Assembly (NCBI GenBank): GCA_913060515.1
Contig: CAJXRZ010000035.1
Location: forward strand, 1 to 63,776
DNA from: an uncultured Pseudomonadota bacterium
GTDB lineage: Bacteria > Myxococcota_A > UBA796 > CAJQPC01
Direction: 5' to 3'
DNA: 63,776 nucleotides
Shown: positions 1 through 8,953 of the stretch, piece after piece
Layout of the letters: the number at the start of each line of letters is the position of its first letter
How positions within the stretch are numbered: the stretch's first letter is position 1
Program-made: the position numbers and the translations under genes
Notes under the pieces: model-generated
Seen by the model: only the letters and a program-made list of their open reading frames with translations
Databases searched by the model: none
Told to the model about the DNA's origin: nothing

Positions 1-44
1 GAGGCTGGTTCCGAGCTTGCGGCTATCAGGCTCAACAGCTGTGA

Positions 45-911
45 TCAGCACAGTAGGTTCTCTAAGGTTGCAGTGGAGGTCTCGTGCTTGGCTTTGCCTT
101 TTGCCGGGCTGAAGTAGTGGTTTCTTACCGCCTCATCATTGTCGAAGAGGTACGGGACGAAGGCATTGATCCAGCCGTTGACGTAGGGGCCGCCAGATTC
201 CTGATTCCACTTGAAGAAGGACTTCCAGGCTGAGATGTCTGGCTTGCCTTGACTGGCGTTTTGGAGGTGTTTGAGGGCAACGCTCAGCTTCGCCCACCAC
301 CACTTCATCTCTGATCTGACCAGTTTCTCGGCCCTTGCTGAGAGGTTGGCCCAGTCGTCCGGTGTGCCAAGGAGTCGCACCTCCGGAATCCCGCAGATGG
401 ACAGAAATTCGTAGGTGAAGCGATTCTTCATGGCAGCCATGGTGGCCACGTTAAAACTGGCGAGCTCTAACTCTCCCGTTGTGGAGTAGGGGGCCGTTAG
501 GAGTTGGTGTTGGTCGAAGCCCAGGTGGGTCCGAATCTGGTCGGAGAAGCTCTGGAACACTTCCGGCCATGGCTTCGGATTGAGGTGGAGGAAGTCGTTT
601 CGTACGACCACCAAGTTCAACTTCGGCTCGATACTGGGGCGTGGGTGATTGGAATACCCCTGAAGAATCGCCAACCAGATGTCATCTGGACCAATGACCA
701 GCGGAAGATGGTGGTCGAAGGCTAGGCTTGCGGTGTCGATGAGCCCGTGTGCACGAGAGGGGATTACCGCGGTGGAATTGCTCCCTGCATCCATGATGGA
801 GTTGGCTTCTCCAATGAGTGATGCAACCGCATCCGCCAGGGGCACCTGTTCAGGGAAATGCTCGCCAGGAGCGACATCCGAGATGGCAAAACGGTGTTCT
901 TGGTGAGTCAT
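45..911 (-). CDS. DUF4419-like conserved protein
   Basis: A 288-aa protein with no signal peptide or membrane segment, so probably cytoplasmic. Around residues 71-85 it has a block reading LVIGPDDIWLAILQGY, which resembles the signature of the DUF4419 family (hydrophobic-PDD-W-x-x-I-x-Q-G); that family has no defined biochemical role. I place the start at ATG 911 because GGAGGGG lies just upstream. An in-frame extension upstream to 1025 is rich in Arg and Pro and has no ribosome site. It sits alone at the left edge and its upstream region overlaps a partial copy of the dispersed repeat described at 1409. Family assignment is by eye from one motif; function is unknown. Confidence 0.7.
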   Translation of the reverse strand: MTHQEHRFAISDVAPGEHFPEQVPLADAVASLIGEANSIMDAGSNSTAVIPSRAHGLIDTASLAFDHHLPLVIGPDDIWLAILQGYSNHPRPSIEPKLNLVVVRNDFLHLNPKPWPEVFQSFSDQIRTHLGFDQHQLLTAPYSTTGELELASFNVATMAAMKNRFTYEFLSICGIPEVRLLGTPDDWANLSARAEKLVRSEMKWWWAKLSVALKHLQNASQGKPDISAWKSFFKWNQESGGPYVNGWINAFVPYLFDNDEAVRNHYFSPAKGKAKHETSTATLENLLC

Positions 912-1408
912 GAGACCCCTCCATGCGTTGGGCATGGATCGACTATCCCGGTAAGACCCCATTTCGTCGAACGGGTGTGAAACGCTCAACCCTCGGCCGG
1001 CTCTCCGCCAAGGGGCGCCTGGCACAGATGACCTGAGGCGAAGAGGAGGAAGGGCTGCACCACCGCAACAGGCGTGCGGCTGCGGTCGGTCGCCAGGGCC
1101 CGTTCGGGGTGACCCTCAAGCTGTTCGCTATCCACCCCCTACATCTACACCCTCAACGCAAAGGGGCCGTCCTCCGCTTCCCACACGCTACCGATCGCTT
1201 CCATCCAACGCCGTTCCAAACTCTGTGGCCTGCAGGGCGCGGAGAGCGAATCCGCCCCACTCACTGGCCTCAATCTCGGGACGAACGACGCGTGAGAGTT
1301 GACTCCAGCGCGTGTACTCCGGTCAATACTTCGACAAGGGGGATGAAGAACCTCACGTTTCCCGGGCCCTTCCCCACCGTAACCTCAACGCTAACCACGC
1401 ATAACGGG
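912..1408. other. Gene-poor spacer with partial repeat copy
   Basis: No credible gene is seen on either strand; open frames here are rich in Arg, Pro and Cys and have no ribosome sites. Bases 970-1010 match 1403-1443 at about 85% (with the CGGCC-rich hairpin core partly lost), so this is a partial, degenerate copy of the dispersed repeat. A second weak similarity to the repeat's right part (GGTCGGTCGC followed by a CCC-TTCG-GGG hairpin) lies near 1076-1105. Confidence 0.5.
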
Positions 1409-1514
1409 CGCGAAACGCTCGGCCTTCGGCCGGCTCTCCGGCAGGCAGCGCTCGTATGCAGACGAGGTCGAGGGAGGGGAGGAGCGAGCGGCGACCAGGC
1501 AACGGTCGGTCGCA
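1409..1514. repeat. Dispersed intergenic repeat, copy B
   Basis: About 106 bp that aligns with 2731-2837 at roughly 80-85% identity with a single one-base gap, compared by eye. It begins with a GGCC-TTC-GGCC hairpin, contains GCAGACGAGGTCGAG, and ends in GTCGCA. A CCCC-TTC-GGGG hairpin follows just after it. Both copies, and a partial third one at 970-1010, lie only in gene-poor DNA, so they look like an intergenic repeat family rather than coding sequence. Confidence 0.6.
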
Positions 1515-1741
1515 CAACAAGCCCCTTCGGGGACTCCTTCGGAGTTTGTTCTCCACTCCCTCAGCAAAAGGGGAGCGCGGCCTGCCTAGGAGACATTCCC
1601 AGCGGGAACGTCGTCTCCCGCTGGACGTTGTGTGCAATCCCGCCTCCCATGTCGAATTCCTCCCCCATCCCCCGACACTTTGCTCCAACGGCAATCCCTG
1701 AGACCACTGACCTCGCCACCCCCTTCTCGTACCCCCTATCC

Positions 1742-2550
1742 AGTCTCATCATAGATGATCAACAGGCTTGCGGTGCCTATTGGGAATCGGACTTGGTGCA
1801 GGGTGAGTTGGTTCGTGGAATTGCTGGGACGTCAGCGGTGAACCCAGAGATTCTCATGCTGAAGCTGGATGGGACATTTGGCATCGGCTCTTTCTGGATG
1901 CGCACGCTTCCTTCTGGGGGGAGTGGGAATTGGATGAGGACTCTGAGAACCTATCGCAGTTTGATTCGTTGATCGGCCGCCGAATGGGGGTGGCTCTATC
2001 CTTTCCCTTGTTTCCGGGAGGCCCGGCTGGACTGCACTTGCACCTGTGTCGAGGGGAGAAGCTGGTGATGTCCGAGGGAACTCGGGACGACCTGGAAGGC
2101 CCGCTCAGTCTAGAGGTTGTGCCTGGGACGGTCCACGAGTCGTATCTGGTGCTATTTGCTCTTGTGGATTGAGCTGTCGACCGAGAACGACCCGGCGGCT
2201 TCGATTCAGATCAATTCCGGGCCGAAGTTCTTTGCTGCGGACGGGACTTGGAGGTTTGGCTTGAGAGACCAATTGCTCAGGACCAAGCTGACGAGGGCGG
2301 TGGATTCTTCGGAGACCTGGTCTTCAGTCGCGTACAGGTGGCTGCGGTTGTGTTTCAGCAGAGCTTGCGCTTCAGCAACTTTGGGCGAATGGTCACTCTG
2401 ACAAATCCAGATGTCGTCGACGAGGCTGCGCTCTCAGCTGTCCGAGCCGTTCTACGGCAGCATGGGTTTATCTGGGTGCCTCCAACGAGCTTAGACTCCC
2501 CACACGCCAAGTATGGAACTTGGCGGCGGCGATACTTCGAGTACTTCTAG
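1742..2550 (+). pseudogene. Decayed protein-coding gene (frameshift plus internal stop)
   Basis: No single frame spans this stretch, but protein-like sequence continues across frames. One frame gives a plausible segment ending LDGTFGIGSFW near 1896. The reading then moves to a second frame that runs to 2550 with only one in-frame TGA at 2170-2172, and ends in a natural-looking tail WRRRYFEYF. The simplest reading is a gene of about 270 codons with one frameshift near 1895 and one nonsense codon. I do not recognise the family. Sequencing error is an alternative for either lesion, though two lesions in repeat-rich spacer DNA favour true decay. Confidence 0.4.
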
Positions 2551-2987
2551 GCTGGCTATTGCGTAAGTGGGTTGGTTGCGTCGTACCAGAGTCTTGCCTC
2601 CCGGTGTGAGGGTCTGCGCTGCGTTCCTTTAGGGCCTTTGTATGGGCGCTCGATAGGGTGTGACTTTCCACTTAAGCTGCGGCGGCCTCGCCCAGGTGTT
2701 CGATTAAGAGGGCGCATGTCAGCCAATGTGCGCGAGACCTTCGGCCTTCGGCCCTGCTCTCGGGCAGGCAGCCCTCGTACGCAGACGAGGTCGAGAGAGG
2801 GAAGGAGCGAGAGGCAACCAAGCAGCAGTGGGTCGCATCCAAGGCCCCGGCTGGAACTCTCCGCGAGGGCTCTCTCTCGCCCCTTCCTCCACACCCCTGG
2901 CCGGCGGGCACCCGCTCGAGCAGCTTCTTCGGCCAGGGCAGGGTCGGTTCTCCCGGACTGCTACACTTGGGGGAATACGGAGACACC
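2551..2987. other. Gene-poor spacer containing repeat copy C
   Basis: Apart from the repeat at 2731-2837 I see nothing convincing. Open frames on both strands are Arg/Pro-rich shadows of the repeat. The last 20 bases carry the ribosome site of the lipoprotein that starts at 2988. Confidence 0.5.
2731..2837. repeat. Dispersed intergenic repeat, copy C
   Basis: Second full copy of the repeat at 1409-1514, same orientation. It shares the CGGCCTTCGGCC hairpin region, CAGACGAGGTCGAG, a GGAGCGAG block and the terminal GTCGCA. It lies 150 bp upstream of a lipoprotein gene. Confidence 0.6.
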
Positions 2988-3458
2988 ATGACCTTCCTTC
3001 TCTTCCTCGCCTGCGCAGAGACCAGCATCGACCTAGAGCCAAGCAACGACACCGGACTTGAAGAGGAGGTGGTTGAGCCCGCGCTCGAAGATTGGGCCGC
3101 CGATTGGGTCGGAGCTCTCGTTATCGGTGCGTTTGGCGAGGGCTACTTCGACGGATGCGAGGGTGAGATCGAACTCGACTTCGACAGCGACGGCGAGGTC
3201 GATGGGGATGCGAACTGCGACTACAGCGACCGCGACTATGAGCTGGAGTTTGAAGGCGAAGTCGACGCCGAAGGCAACCTCGACGGCACGATGACCATTG
3301 ACTTTATCTACGCCCCCGACACCGAGGTGAGCGTGACCGGCGCTGCGGTGGACGAGGACCACATCGAGGCGGAGTTCGAGGGCACCTACGAGTATTCGTC
3401 GTGGGGCACCGACTACGACTACGACATCGACGGTACCATCACTCTCGAACGGGAATGA
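2988..3458 (+). CDS. Small acidic lipoprotein
   Basis: A 156-aa protein. The start at ATG 2988 is set by GGAG seven bases upstream and gives a very short signal, MTFLLFLAC, with Cys9 as the likely lipidation site. A 'DTG' acidic linker follows, then a strongly acidic domain of alternating short beta-like strands rich in Asp, Glu and Tyr with repeated 'G-x-x-D/E' spacing. This looks like a small calcium-binding or beta-sandwich module, but no family is recognised. It is probably anchored in the outer membrane and periplasmic or surface exposed. It stands alone, with decayed DNA on its left and a spacer on its right. Confidence 0.75.
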   Translation: MTFLLFLACAETSIDLEPSNDTGLEEEVVEPALEDWAADWVGALVIGAFGEGYFDGCEGEIELDFDSDGEVDGDANCDYSDRDYELEFEGEVDAEGNLDGTMTIDFIYAPDTEVSVTGAAVDEDHIEAEFEGTYEYSSWGTDYDYDIDGTITLERE

Positions 3459-4013
3459 CTGAGTACTTGGAGCCCCACATCAGTCCGCAGTTGACGCCCC
3501 GCTCTTACCGGCAGAGCCGCGTTCAGGTCGCCACGCCCAAAGTAGCCCAAAGGTTCGGCCCCCCAAGCCCGCCAAACAGCGACGCGGCGTTTCGCACAGC
3601 CTCTTTCAAGTCGGTGCTCTACCGTGGGCAGTGGGCAAGGGGTTGGCCCGCTATCCATGCCCCCCTGAGCTTCGCTAGGTCTGCCCTGAGAGACTCCCCT
3701 GGGCACGAGGTCTCCCCTGGAACTTGGTGACATTGGCAAAGGGGATGCTCTGTGTTGGACGGTAAGAGCCAGGGACCGACTCCCATCAACCTCGTCGGCC
3801 CCTCCGGCTTGAAGAGCCATGGGGAGGGCCTCGAGCACGTGCCCGCGGGAACTCGCCAGCTCTCAGGGAGCCGTTGACTCCGGACTTGGCTGCCGATACT
3901 CTGCCCCACGAGGTCAACGTATTCTCCCAACTCCATCAGCGCAGTACTCCATCAGCGCAGTGTCCTGTGGTACGCACCTCTAAGACACGGAGCATGGACG
4001 CGGTCGGCCTCCA
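3459..4013. other. 555-bp spacer, no credible gene; short tandem repeat
   Basis: Open frames exist on both strands but have odd composition (Pro, Trp, Cys, Arg) and no ribosome sites. The only structure I see is a direct tandem duplication of a 16-base unit, CTCCATCAGCGCAGT plus one base, at 3931-3946 and 3947-3962, shortly before the next gene. Confidence 0.5.
3931..3962. repeat. Two-copy 16-bp tandem repeat
   Basis: The unit CTCCATCAGCGCAGT followed by A or G occurs twice in a row. It lies 51 bp before the start at 4014. It may be a replication-slippage duplication; a paired binding site is possible but unsupported. Confidence 0.6.
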
Positions 4014-5369
4014 ATGAGCCTTGAACTGCTTCTCTTGCTCTCCGCGTGCTTTGGCCCAGATACGCCCGCCCAGAGCGGCTCAGACTGCCTCCCCATTGAA
4101 GAGGTCCCCTACGACGGCATCGACCAGGACTGCGACGGCAGTGACTTGGACGACGTGGACGAGGACGGGTGGAGCGAGGCACAAGACTGCGACGACCAAG
4201 ACCCAGCTCGCCATCCCGAGGCCGAGGAGATTCCCTACGACGGGATTGACCAGGACTGCGATGGGGCCGACCTGGATGACCTAGACGCCGATGGGTTCGG
4301 GCATGCAGAGGACTGCGCGGACTCCGATCCAATGATTCATCCAGGTGCGCTTGAGTCCTGCGATGCGCTAGACCAGGACTGCGACGGACGGGTGGATGAG
4401 GACGCCCTGAATGCTCTCTCCGGGTACCTGGACGAAGACGGTGATGGATACGGGGACCCCAAGACCTGGTGGAGCTCATGCGAGGCCATGGGACCAACAC
4501 AAGGTGGGGACTGCGATGACCAGGACCCGCGGGTAAATCCAGGTGCTCCAGAGACTTGTAGCAATGAGACAGATGACAACTGTGACGGGTACATCGACCA
4601 GATGGCAGCTGGCGGGACGCACCCCACGGTCCAAGGAGCAGTGGATGCTGTCTGCGCAGATGGAGACACGGTCTGGGTAAACCCAGGCACCTACTATGAA
4701 TCCATCGTAATCTCCAGGCCCTTGGCGCTGCGGGGGGCTGGACTCCTTGAGGACATCGTTGTCGACGCAAGCTCATGCTCTGGCACCGAGTGTCCGGTCG
4801 TATCGGTCGAGGCCGACGAGGTCGTCTTGGCAGGGCTGACGCTGCAGGGTGGATACCGTCTAAATGGAGACGGTGGGGGCATCACTGCTGATACAGCACA
4901 CGGGCTGCTCATCACGGAGTGCCGACTAACAGACAACAAGGCGTACAACGGCGGCGGCGTCTCCATCGTAGATGGACGAATCGAGGGCTCGGTGATTGAG
5001 GCGAACACCGCAACCTCCTACGGCGGTGGTGTCTGGATAAACAACCACTCCTTCGACTCCCTGAGCATCGACCAGAGCACGATTACAGACAACACTGCAG
5101 CATTCGGCGGGGGTGGCTATCAGTACTTCACGTTTGATGTCAGCTGGACTGGAAACACACTCACCAACAACACGGCCTTTCTCGGTGGGGGCCTGTTCCT
5201 GCACGGGGTAGAGCCCAGCACCTCTGGAAACAACATCACAGGAAACATGGCCACCGCTACAAGCTGGGGACTAGATTGCCTGGGTGGAGGCGTCTGGGAC
5301 GAACAGAAGGACTGGACCAGCACAAGAGACAACATCTCCGGAAACACACCGGAAGACACCTGCCTCTAG
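4014..5369 (+). CDS. Lipoprotein with MopE-type metal motifs and right-handed beta-helix
   Basis: A 451-aa secreted lipoprotein. The signal is short with lipobox LSAC (Cys12). Residues about 25-195 hold four repeats of the MopE-type 'putative metal-binding' pattern: GIDQDCDG, then D-x-D-x-DG, then DCDDQDP...HP. These are Asp/Cys-rich loops known in the family for calcium or metal binding. From about residue 200 to the end there is a parallel beta-helix of the polymorphic-outer-membrane-protein or pectate-lyase-like kind, with repeated 'GGG-V' turns and 'N-x-A' stacks. The closing part contains Cys pairs. Surface adhesion or carbohydrate binding is a reasonable guess but not shown. No strong ribosome site precedes the ATG. 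Confidence 0.8.
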   Translation: MSLELLLLLSACFGPDTPAQSGSDCLPIEEVPYDGIDQDCDGSDLDDVDEDGWSEAQDCDDQDPARHPEAEEIPYDGIDQDCDGADLDDLDADGFGHAEDCADSDPMIHPGALESCDALDQDCDGRVDEDALNALSGYLDEDGDGYGDPKTWWSSCEAMGPTQGGDCDDQDPRVNPGAPETCSNETDDNCDGYIDQMAAGGTHPTVQGAVDAVCADGDTVWVNPGTYYESIVISRPLALRGAGLLEDIVVDASSCSGTECPVVSVEADEVVLAGLTLQGGYRLNGDGGGITADTAHGLLITECRLTDNKAYNGGGVSIVDGRIEGSVIEANTATSYGGGVWINNHSFDSLSIDQSTITDNTAAFGGGGYQYFTFDVSWTGNTLTNNTAFLGGGLFLHGVEPSTSGNNITGNMATATSWGLDCLGGGVWDEQKDWTSTRDNISGNTPEDTCL

Positions 5370-5430
5370 ACAAGGGAATCAAGCCAAAGACATCCGCCTT
5401 TCAGGACGAGCACCAGCAGGGAATCGACTG

Positions 5431-6159
5431 CTAACCATCCTGTACAAGCGTAAATGCATCTCGGGTCACGCGTGCCCGCTTGCTGGTCACCACGCGCTTG
5501 GCAAGGATGCGCAGGTCTATGTGCTGCGCCATCTCAAGCTGGCTGATGTGCGGGCGGAAGCGCACGTCGAAGAATGCTGGGCCATGCTGCCCATTCATGG
5601 TCTCGAAGCTTCCATCATCGACGTGAAGCACCGCCCCTTCGGGGCCGACCATACGAATCTGAACCTCCGCCCGGGAGTCATAGCTACAGCCGGAGACGAA
5701 TACGCACTGACCAAACACGGTCAGGCGGGCCTCTCCACCTTCATCAGGTGGGAGAAGCTTGATGGAAGCTTCCCCAACCGTGTGGAAGGAGATGTTGCCA
5801 GGGCTCGGAGCAGGAAGCTCCGTTGCGATGTAGACAGTCCCGATCTCCTTCACATCGATGACGCTGGCCCAAGCCCAGACTTCGAGGGCAGCGACCCGCG
5901 AAGCAAGAGCCTCTGGGAGTCGACACGCCTCACTAAAGAGCAGAGTCTGGCCGCTCGCCTCCTCAAAGCGCAGCCCGTCCCGCTCCATCGCCAAGACCGC
6001 CCCATCGGCGTCAACCAGAGCCACCAAGAGCGCAGAGTCGTCCCACGCGGTCCCAGGGGTGAAGGTGAGCGCTCCGGAGACAAGCACTTCAACGCCTCGG
6101 CGGCCTGTCTGAAGGCTGACGGTGATTCGATTGGCCTGCAGATTGAGTTCGGTTGACAC
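5431..6159 (-). CDS. Hypothetical protein, beta-rich
   Basis: A 242-aa protein with a GTG start at 6159, chosen because AGGA lies about ten bases upstream. There is no signal peptide or membrane segment. The sequence alternates short hydrophobic strands and turns over its whole length, suggesting a two-domain beta-sandwich (residues about 1-110 and 120-235). No catalytic motif or known family is recognised. It lies 89 bp downstream of the ParB-like gene on the same strand, so the two may be co-transcribed. Function unknown. Confidence 0.65.
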   Translation of the reverse strand: MSTELNLQANRITVSLQTGRRGVEVLVSGALTFTPGTAWDDSALLVALVDADGAVLAMERDGLRFEEASGQTLLFSEACRLPEALASRVAALEVWAWASVIDVKEIGTVYIATELPAPSPGNISFHTVGEASIKLLPPDEGGEARLTVFGQCVFVSGCSYDSRAEVQIRMVGPEGAVLHVDDGSFETMNGQHGPAFFDVRFRPHISQLEMAQHIDLRILAKRVVTSKRARVTRDAFTLVQDG

Positions 6160-6248
6160 AGTGCTTCCTGGTGGGACTTGTCGCTGGAGGCGGCCGATAT
6201 TGCCGGTCCAAGGCGCCTGTGTAACGAGCCTGGCCCCCGCAGGAGCGC

Positions 6249-6629
6249 TCAGAGTGACTCTGCTTGGGGAAGAGGCCAGTCCTCCACGCGGTCAGGCTCC
6301 GGCATGGCATCGAAGCGAACAGCGGGCAGGCTCGCCCGTCCGATGGTCTTGGCTTTCAAGAGCCGATGTACACCATCCAGCACGATGCCAGAGGGGTCAA
6401 GCATAATGGGATAGCTCAAGTCCGCAGCGTTGATGCGCAGGCAGTGCTGGTAGACGCTTCGTACCGTGGGCACATTTACGCCGCAGTACCACATGTCGAG
6501 GTCCATCCCTGAGAAGTCGGAGATCTCGAACTCGAAAACAGCAAAGCCCTCGGAGAGCCTCCAGAGTCGGCGGACATCCCAGACGAAGCGCTTGCCGTCC
6601 TGAACGAAACTGTAGATGTCCTGCTTCAT
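6249..6629 (-). CDS. Small ParB/Srx-fold-like protein
   Basis: A 126-aa protein. The start at ATG 6629 is supported by AGGAG six bases upstream. The C-terminal half holds IMLDPSGIVLDGVHRLLKA followed by a 'G-x-x-x-L-P-A-V-R-F' strand. This matches the core of the ParB N-terminal nuclease/sulfiredoxin-like fold (a hydrophobic strand, then DG-x-HR-hydrophobic-x-A), where the Asp-Gly-x-His-Arg loop binds nucleotide phosphate. It lacks the helix-turn-helix of true chromosome-partition ParB, so it is a stand-alone domain, as found in defence or regulatory proteins. It is divergent to the GNAT gene, with 53 bp between starts. Confidence 0.65.
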   Translation of the reverse strand: MKQDIYSFVQDGKRFVWDVRRLWRLSEGFAVFEFEISDFSGMDLDMWYCGVNVPTVRSVYQHCLRINAADLSYPIMLDPSGIVLDGVHRLLKAKTIGRASLPAVRFDAMPEPDRVEDWPLPQAESL

Positions 6630-6682
6630 GACAACTCCTGTGGATCGCACTGGAAGGCACAGAGAGCCAAGCAAGCGAGCCA

Positions 6683-7264
6683 ATGCATACTACTGTTGAA
6701 TCCCCATTCGATGGCGGTCAAACACCTATGGTCCCCGCAGAACGACCCGAGACCCTGGCATTGCGTTGGCCCATCGGCGGCCAAGCCCCCCTCCCCCAAC
6801 GGGTGCAGAACCGGTACAGCTTCGCCGTCGGCGTCAACCAGGAGCCGTTTCGGCGTGTCCAGAGCGCCATCGGCTTCGAGGTGACGGAGAGGGGCTGGGC
6901 TGAACTCAGTGCGGGCTTGGTCTGCGATGCCATGGTCCTCGCCGTAGACAAAGAGACCGGCTCGCCAGTCGCAACAGCCGTGGGTGAGCAGCGTGAAGGC
7001 TGGATCGAGCTGGGCTGGGTGGCCGTGGCACCGAAGCACCGTGGGAGGGGGCTCGGGCACGCGGTCTGCCACAGGCTGGTGACCCACCTGCTCGCCGTCG
7101 GCCAGACCCGCTTGTTTGGCAGCACCCAGGACCATCGAAGCGCTGCACTCAGAATCTACCTCTCCCTTGGATTCCATCCCGTCTTGCGCCCAGAGAAGCT
7201 CCAGAGATGGCGGGCGGTCTGCAAGCAGCTCGGAGTTCCGTTCACACCTGGGCTGTGGGCCTAA
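6683..7264 (+). CDS. GNAT-family N-acetyltransferase
   Basis: A 193-aa cytoplasmic protein. Residues about 70-170 form a GNAT fold: strand 4 reads WIELGWVAVAP, followed by motif A KHRGRGLGHAV (the Q/R-x-x-G-x-G/A loop that binds acetyl-CoA pyrophosphate), then motif B with AALRIYLSLGF, typical of the C-terminal 'A-x-x-L-Y-x-x-x-GF' helix. The N-terminal 60 residues are variable and may carry acceptor specificity. The substrate is unknown. It is divergent from the ParB-like gene. Confidence 0.8.
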   Translation: MHTTVESPFDGGQTPMVPAERPETLALRWPIGGQAPLPQRVQNRYSFAVGVNQEPFRRVQSAIGFEVTERGWAELSAGLVCDAMVLAVDKETGSPVATAVGEQREGWIELGWVAVAPKHRGRGLGHAVCHRLVTHLLAVGQTRLFGSTQDHRSAALRIYLSLGFHPVLRPEKLQRWRAVCKQLGVPFTPGLWA

Positions 7265-7394
7265 CAGGAACGTTCACGGACGAAGCCGGGACCCATGCCA
7301 GCAGACGCTCACCCACCCACAGGGAGGCATATGTGTGTCTTGAGCTCTAGGGACAGACCCTGTTCCAGGTCATGTCCTTGGTCCGAAGCCCCGC

Positions 7395-7415
7395 AGACCT
7401 GCCAGCGGCAGGTCT
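7395..7415. promoter_or_regulatory. Perfect 9-bp inverted repeat
   Basis: AGACCTGCC, loop AGC, GGCAGGTCT: a perfect hairpin in the 287-bp spacer between the GNAT gene and the next lipoprotein. No run of T follows on either strand, so it is not a classic intrinsic terminator. A protein-binding site or leader-RNA hairpin is possible. Confidence 0.4.
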
Positions 7416-7551
7416 ACGCGCACGATGAAAGCAATACGCAAGAACCCTCATACTTGGGCTTCGTCCACGCTTGTTCATTCGCGCCTGCCAACCCCCGTTG
7501 AGAGCGCGCACCCAAGGAGGTACTTTCAGCCCACATCAGGAGTCTCAAAAA

Positions 7552-8370
7552 ATGACATTTCTCTTTCTCGCCAGCTTCGCCGCATGTACCTCCACCGACC
7601 CAGAAGTGGAAGAAGAGACCCCAGCAGGTCCCTTCGCCTACGACCTCTACGTCGGCTGTAGCCAGGTTCAGATGATCAGCGATGGCTGGAACTCAGGCAG
7701 CGAGGACTACATCGACACCCTGACGCTGAACGCCTTCGGCCAGTGGGACGTCTACGACATGTTCTCGCCATACGACGGGCACAACAAGTCCGCCTACGTT
7801 GAGTACCGAAGCTACGACGAGACCTTTGGTCTTCCAATCGCCGCCGAGGGCGACGCCGTGTTGTCCGGAGCGACAAACGAGAGCCAGGTCTACGAGCGAG
7901 ACGAGATCGGCCGGGTTGTTCTGGAGAGCTTGCGCGTGCCTGAAGACACACGCTCCGAGTACGACGCCACCTACACCTACGTCGAAGACTACGAAGGTTG
8001 CATGGAGGCCATGCGCACACGCAACCCAGCCAGCCTGTACCGATACGAGCCTTGCACGACCCGCATCGAGTACGACTTCTACATGAACGGCGAGATCGAT
8101 GAGGTGAAGACCACCGAGTACGATGCGGACTTCCGCTGGGTCGCAAGCACCAAGGACACGAACAACGACGGCACGCCAGAGAACAGCTGCACCTTCGAGT
8201 GGAATGACAAGGACCAGGTCGTCTTCACAGACTGCATGAACGACGGCTACGCCCTGACCATTGACGACACCTACAACGGTGACGGACGCATTGTGGAGAG
8301 CTCGGTGGTCAACGACACGCCCAACCGCTGGGGCGAGTACACCGACTACATGACCTGGTCCTGCGACTGA
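7552..8370 (+). CDS. Lipoprotein with Rhs-like repeat character
   Basis: A 272-aa lipoprotein. The start at ATG 7552 follows CAGGAG by nine bases and gives the signal MTFLFLASFAAC with Cys12 as lipid site, then an acidic linker. The mature part is Tyr/Asp-rich. Its last third has segments such as YDADFRWVAS, FEWNDKDQVVF and DDTYNGDGRI, which resemble the spaced Tyr-Asp-x-x-G-R motifs of Rhs/YD repeat proteins. The resemblance is weak and no toxin domain is attached. Probably periplasmic or surface located. The 3' end overlaps the convergent AAC(3)-like fragment by 25 bp. Confidence 0.7.
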   Translation: MTFLFLASFAACTSTDPEVEEETPAGPFAYDLYVGCSQVQMISDGWNSGSEDYIDTLTLNAFGQWDVYDMFSPYDGHNKSAYVEYRSYDETFGLPIAAEGDAVLSGATNESQVYERDEIGRVVLESLRVPEDTRSEYDATYTYVEDYEGCMEAMRTRNPASLYRYEPCTTRIEYDFYMNGEIDEVKTTEYDADFRWVASTKDTNNDGTPENSCTFEWNDKDQVVFTDCMNDGYALTIDDTYNGDGRIVESSVVNDTPNRWGEYTDYMTWSCD

Positions 8371-8783
8371 AGTCCTTCAGCTGAGCTCTTCACCCCAAAG
8401 CATCGCTCCAACCAAGCGACTGCGAAGGTGTGGAAGTCAGGCCCGTCCAAGAGCTGTGCCTGACACTCACCAACTTGGTGAGTCCGAGCATGGCCAAGGT
8501 CCAGGTAGTCGACCAGGATCTGAGAGAAATAGTCTCCCTCAGACCACTGCCGGATGCCAAGGGTGTCGTCCAGGCTCTCAATGTCGACCACTTGACCGCC
8601 CGCGAGGACATAGCGGCGCGTAACAAGGGTCTTGTCCGGCACCTGCGCGCAGTACTCCGAGTGATGGGTCAGGGTGACAGTGTCCAAGTCCGCTCCCAAG
8701 CGCAGGACCTGCCCGTGTGCTGAGAGGAAACGCTCCGGTGTGCTGCCCGGTCCGAAATAGTGGTTCACGGGACTTGGAGACAA
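8346..8783 (-). pseudogene. Truncated aminoglycoside N(3)-acetyltransferase-like fragment
   Basis: An open frame of 145 codons matching only the C-terminal half of the AAC(3)/YokD antibiotic acetyltransferase family: YFGPGSTPERFL, LRLGADLDTVTLTHHSEY, VPDK, then an aromatic/Asp-rich tail. Intact members are about 260-290 aa; the N-terminal half, which carries much of the acetyl-CoA site, is absent, and a TGA stops the frame seven codons upstream of the first possible start (TTG). Other frames upstream do not supply the missing half clearly. I read it as a remnant. A short functional protein starting at TTG 8783 cannot be excluded. Confidence 0.55.
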
Positions 8784-8953
8784 GAGATGGCTCGAATGCC
8801 GTCAGAGTGGGTCGCCAATGAGTCCTCCAATCGAAGTGCACCGTACCCACCCTCCCCGCTGGTAGACAAGAGGCGAGTCAATCGTGGTCTTGCACGCTCC
8901 CATGACCAGCCCTTTGCCGAAGATCCCGCAACCCAACATCGTCCGCGGCATCG

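Noticed and set aside
1270..1694. Arg/Pro-rich minus-strand frames over the dispersed repeat
   Set aside because: The same odd peptide appears at both repeat copies because the DNA is repeated; hairpins and lack of start signals argue against coding.
3419..3936. Minus-strand open frames of 105-139 codons in the spacer
   Set aside because: Pro/Trp/Cys/Arg-heavy composition, no ribosome sites and no recognisable motif.
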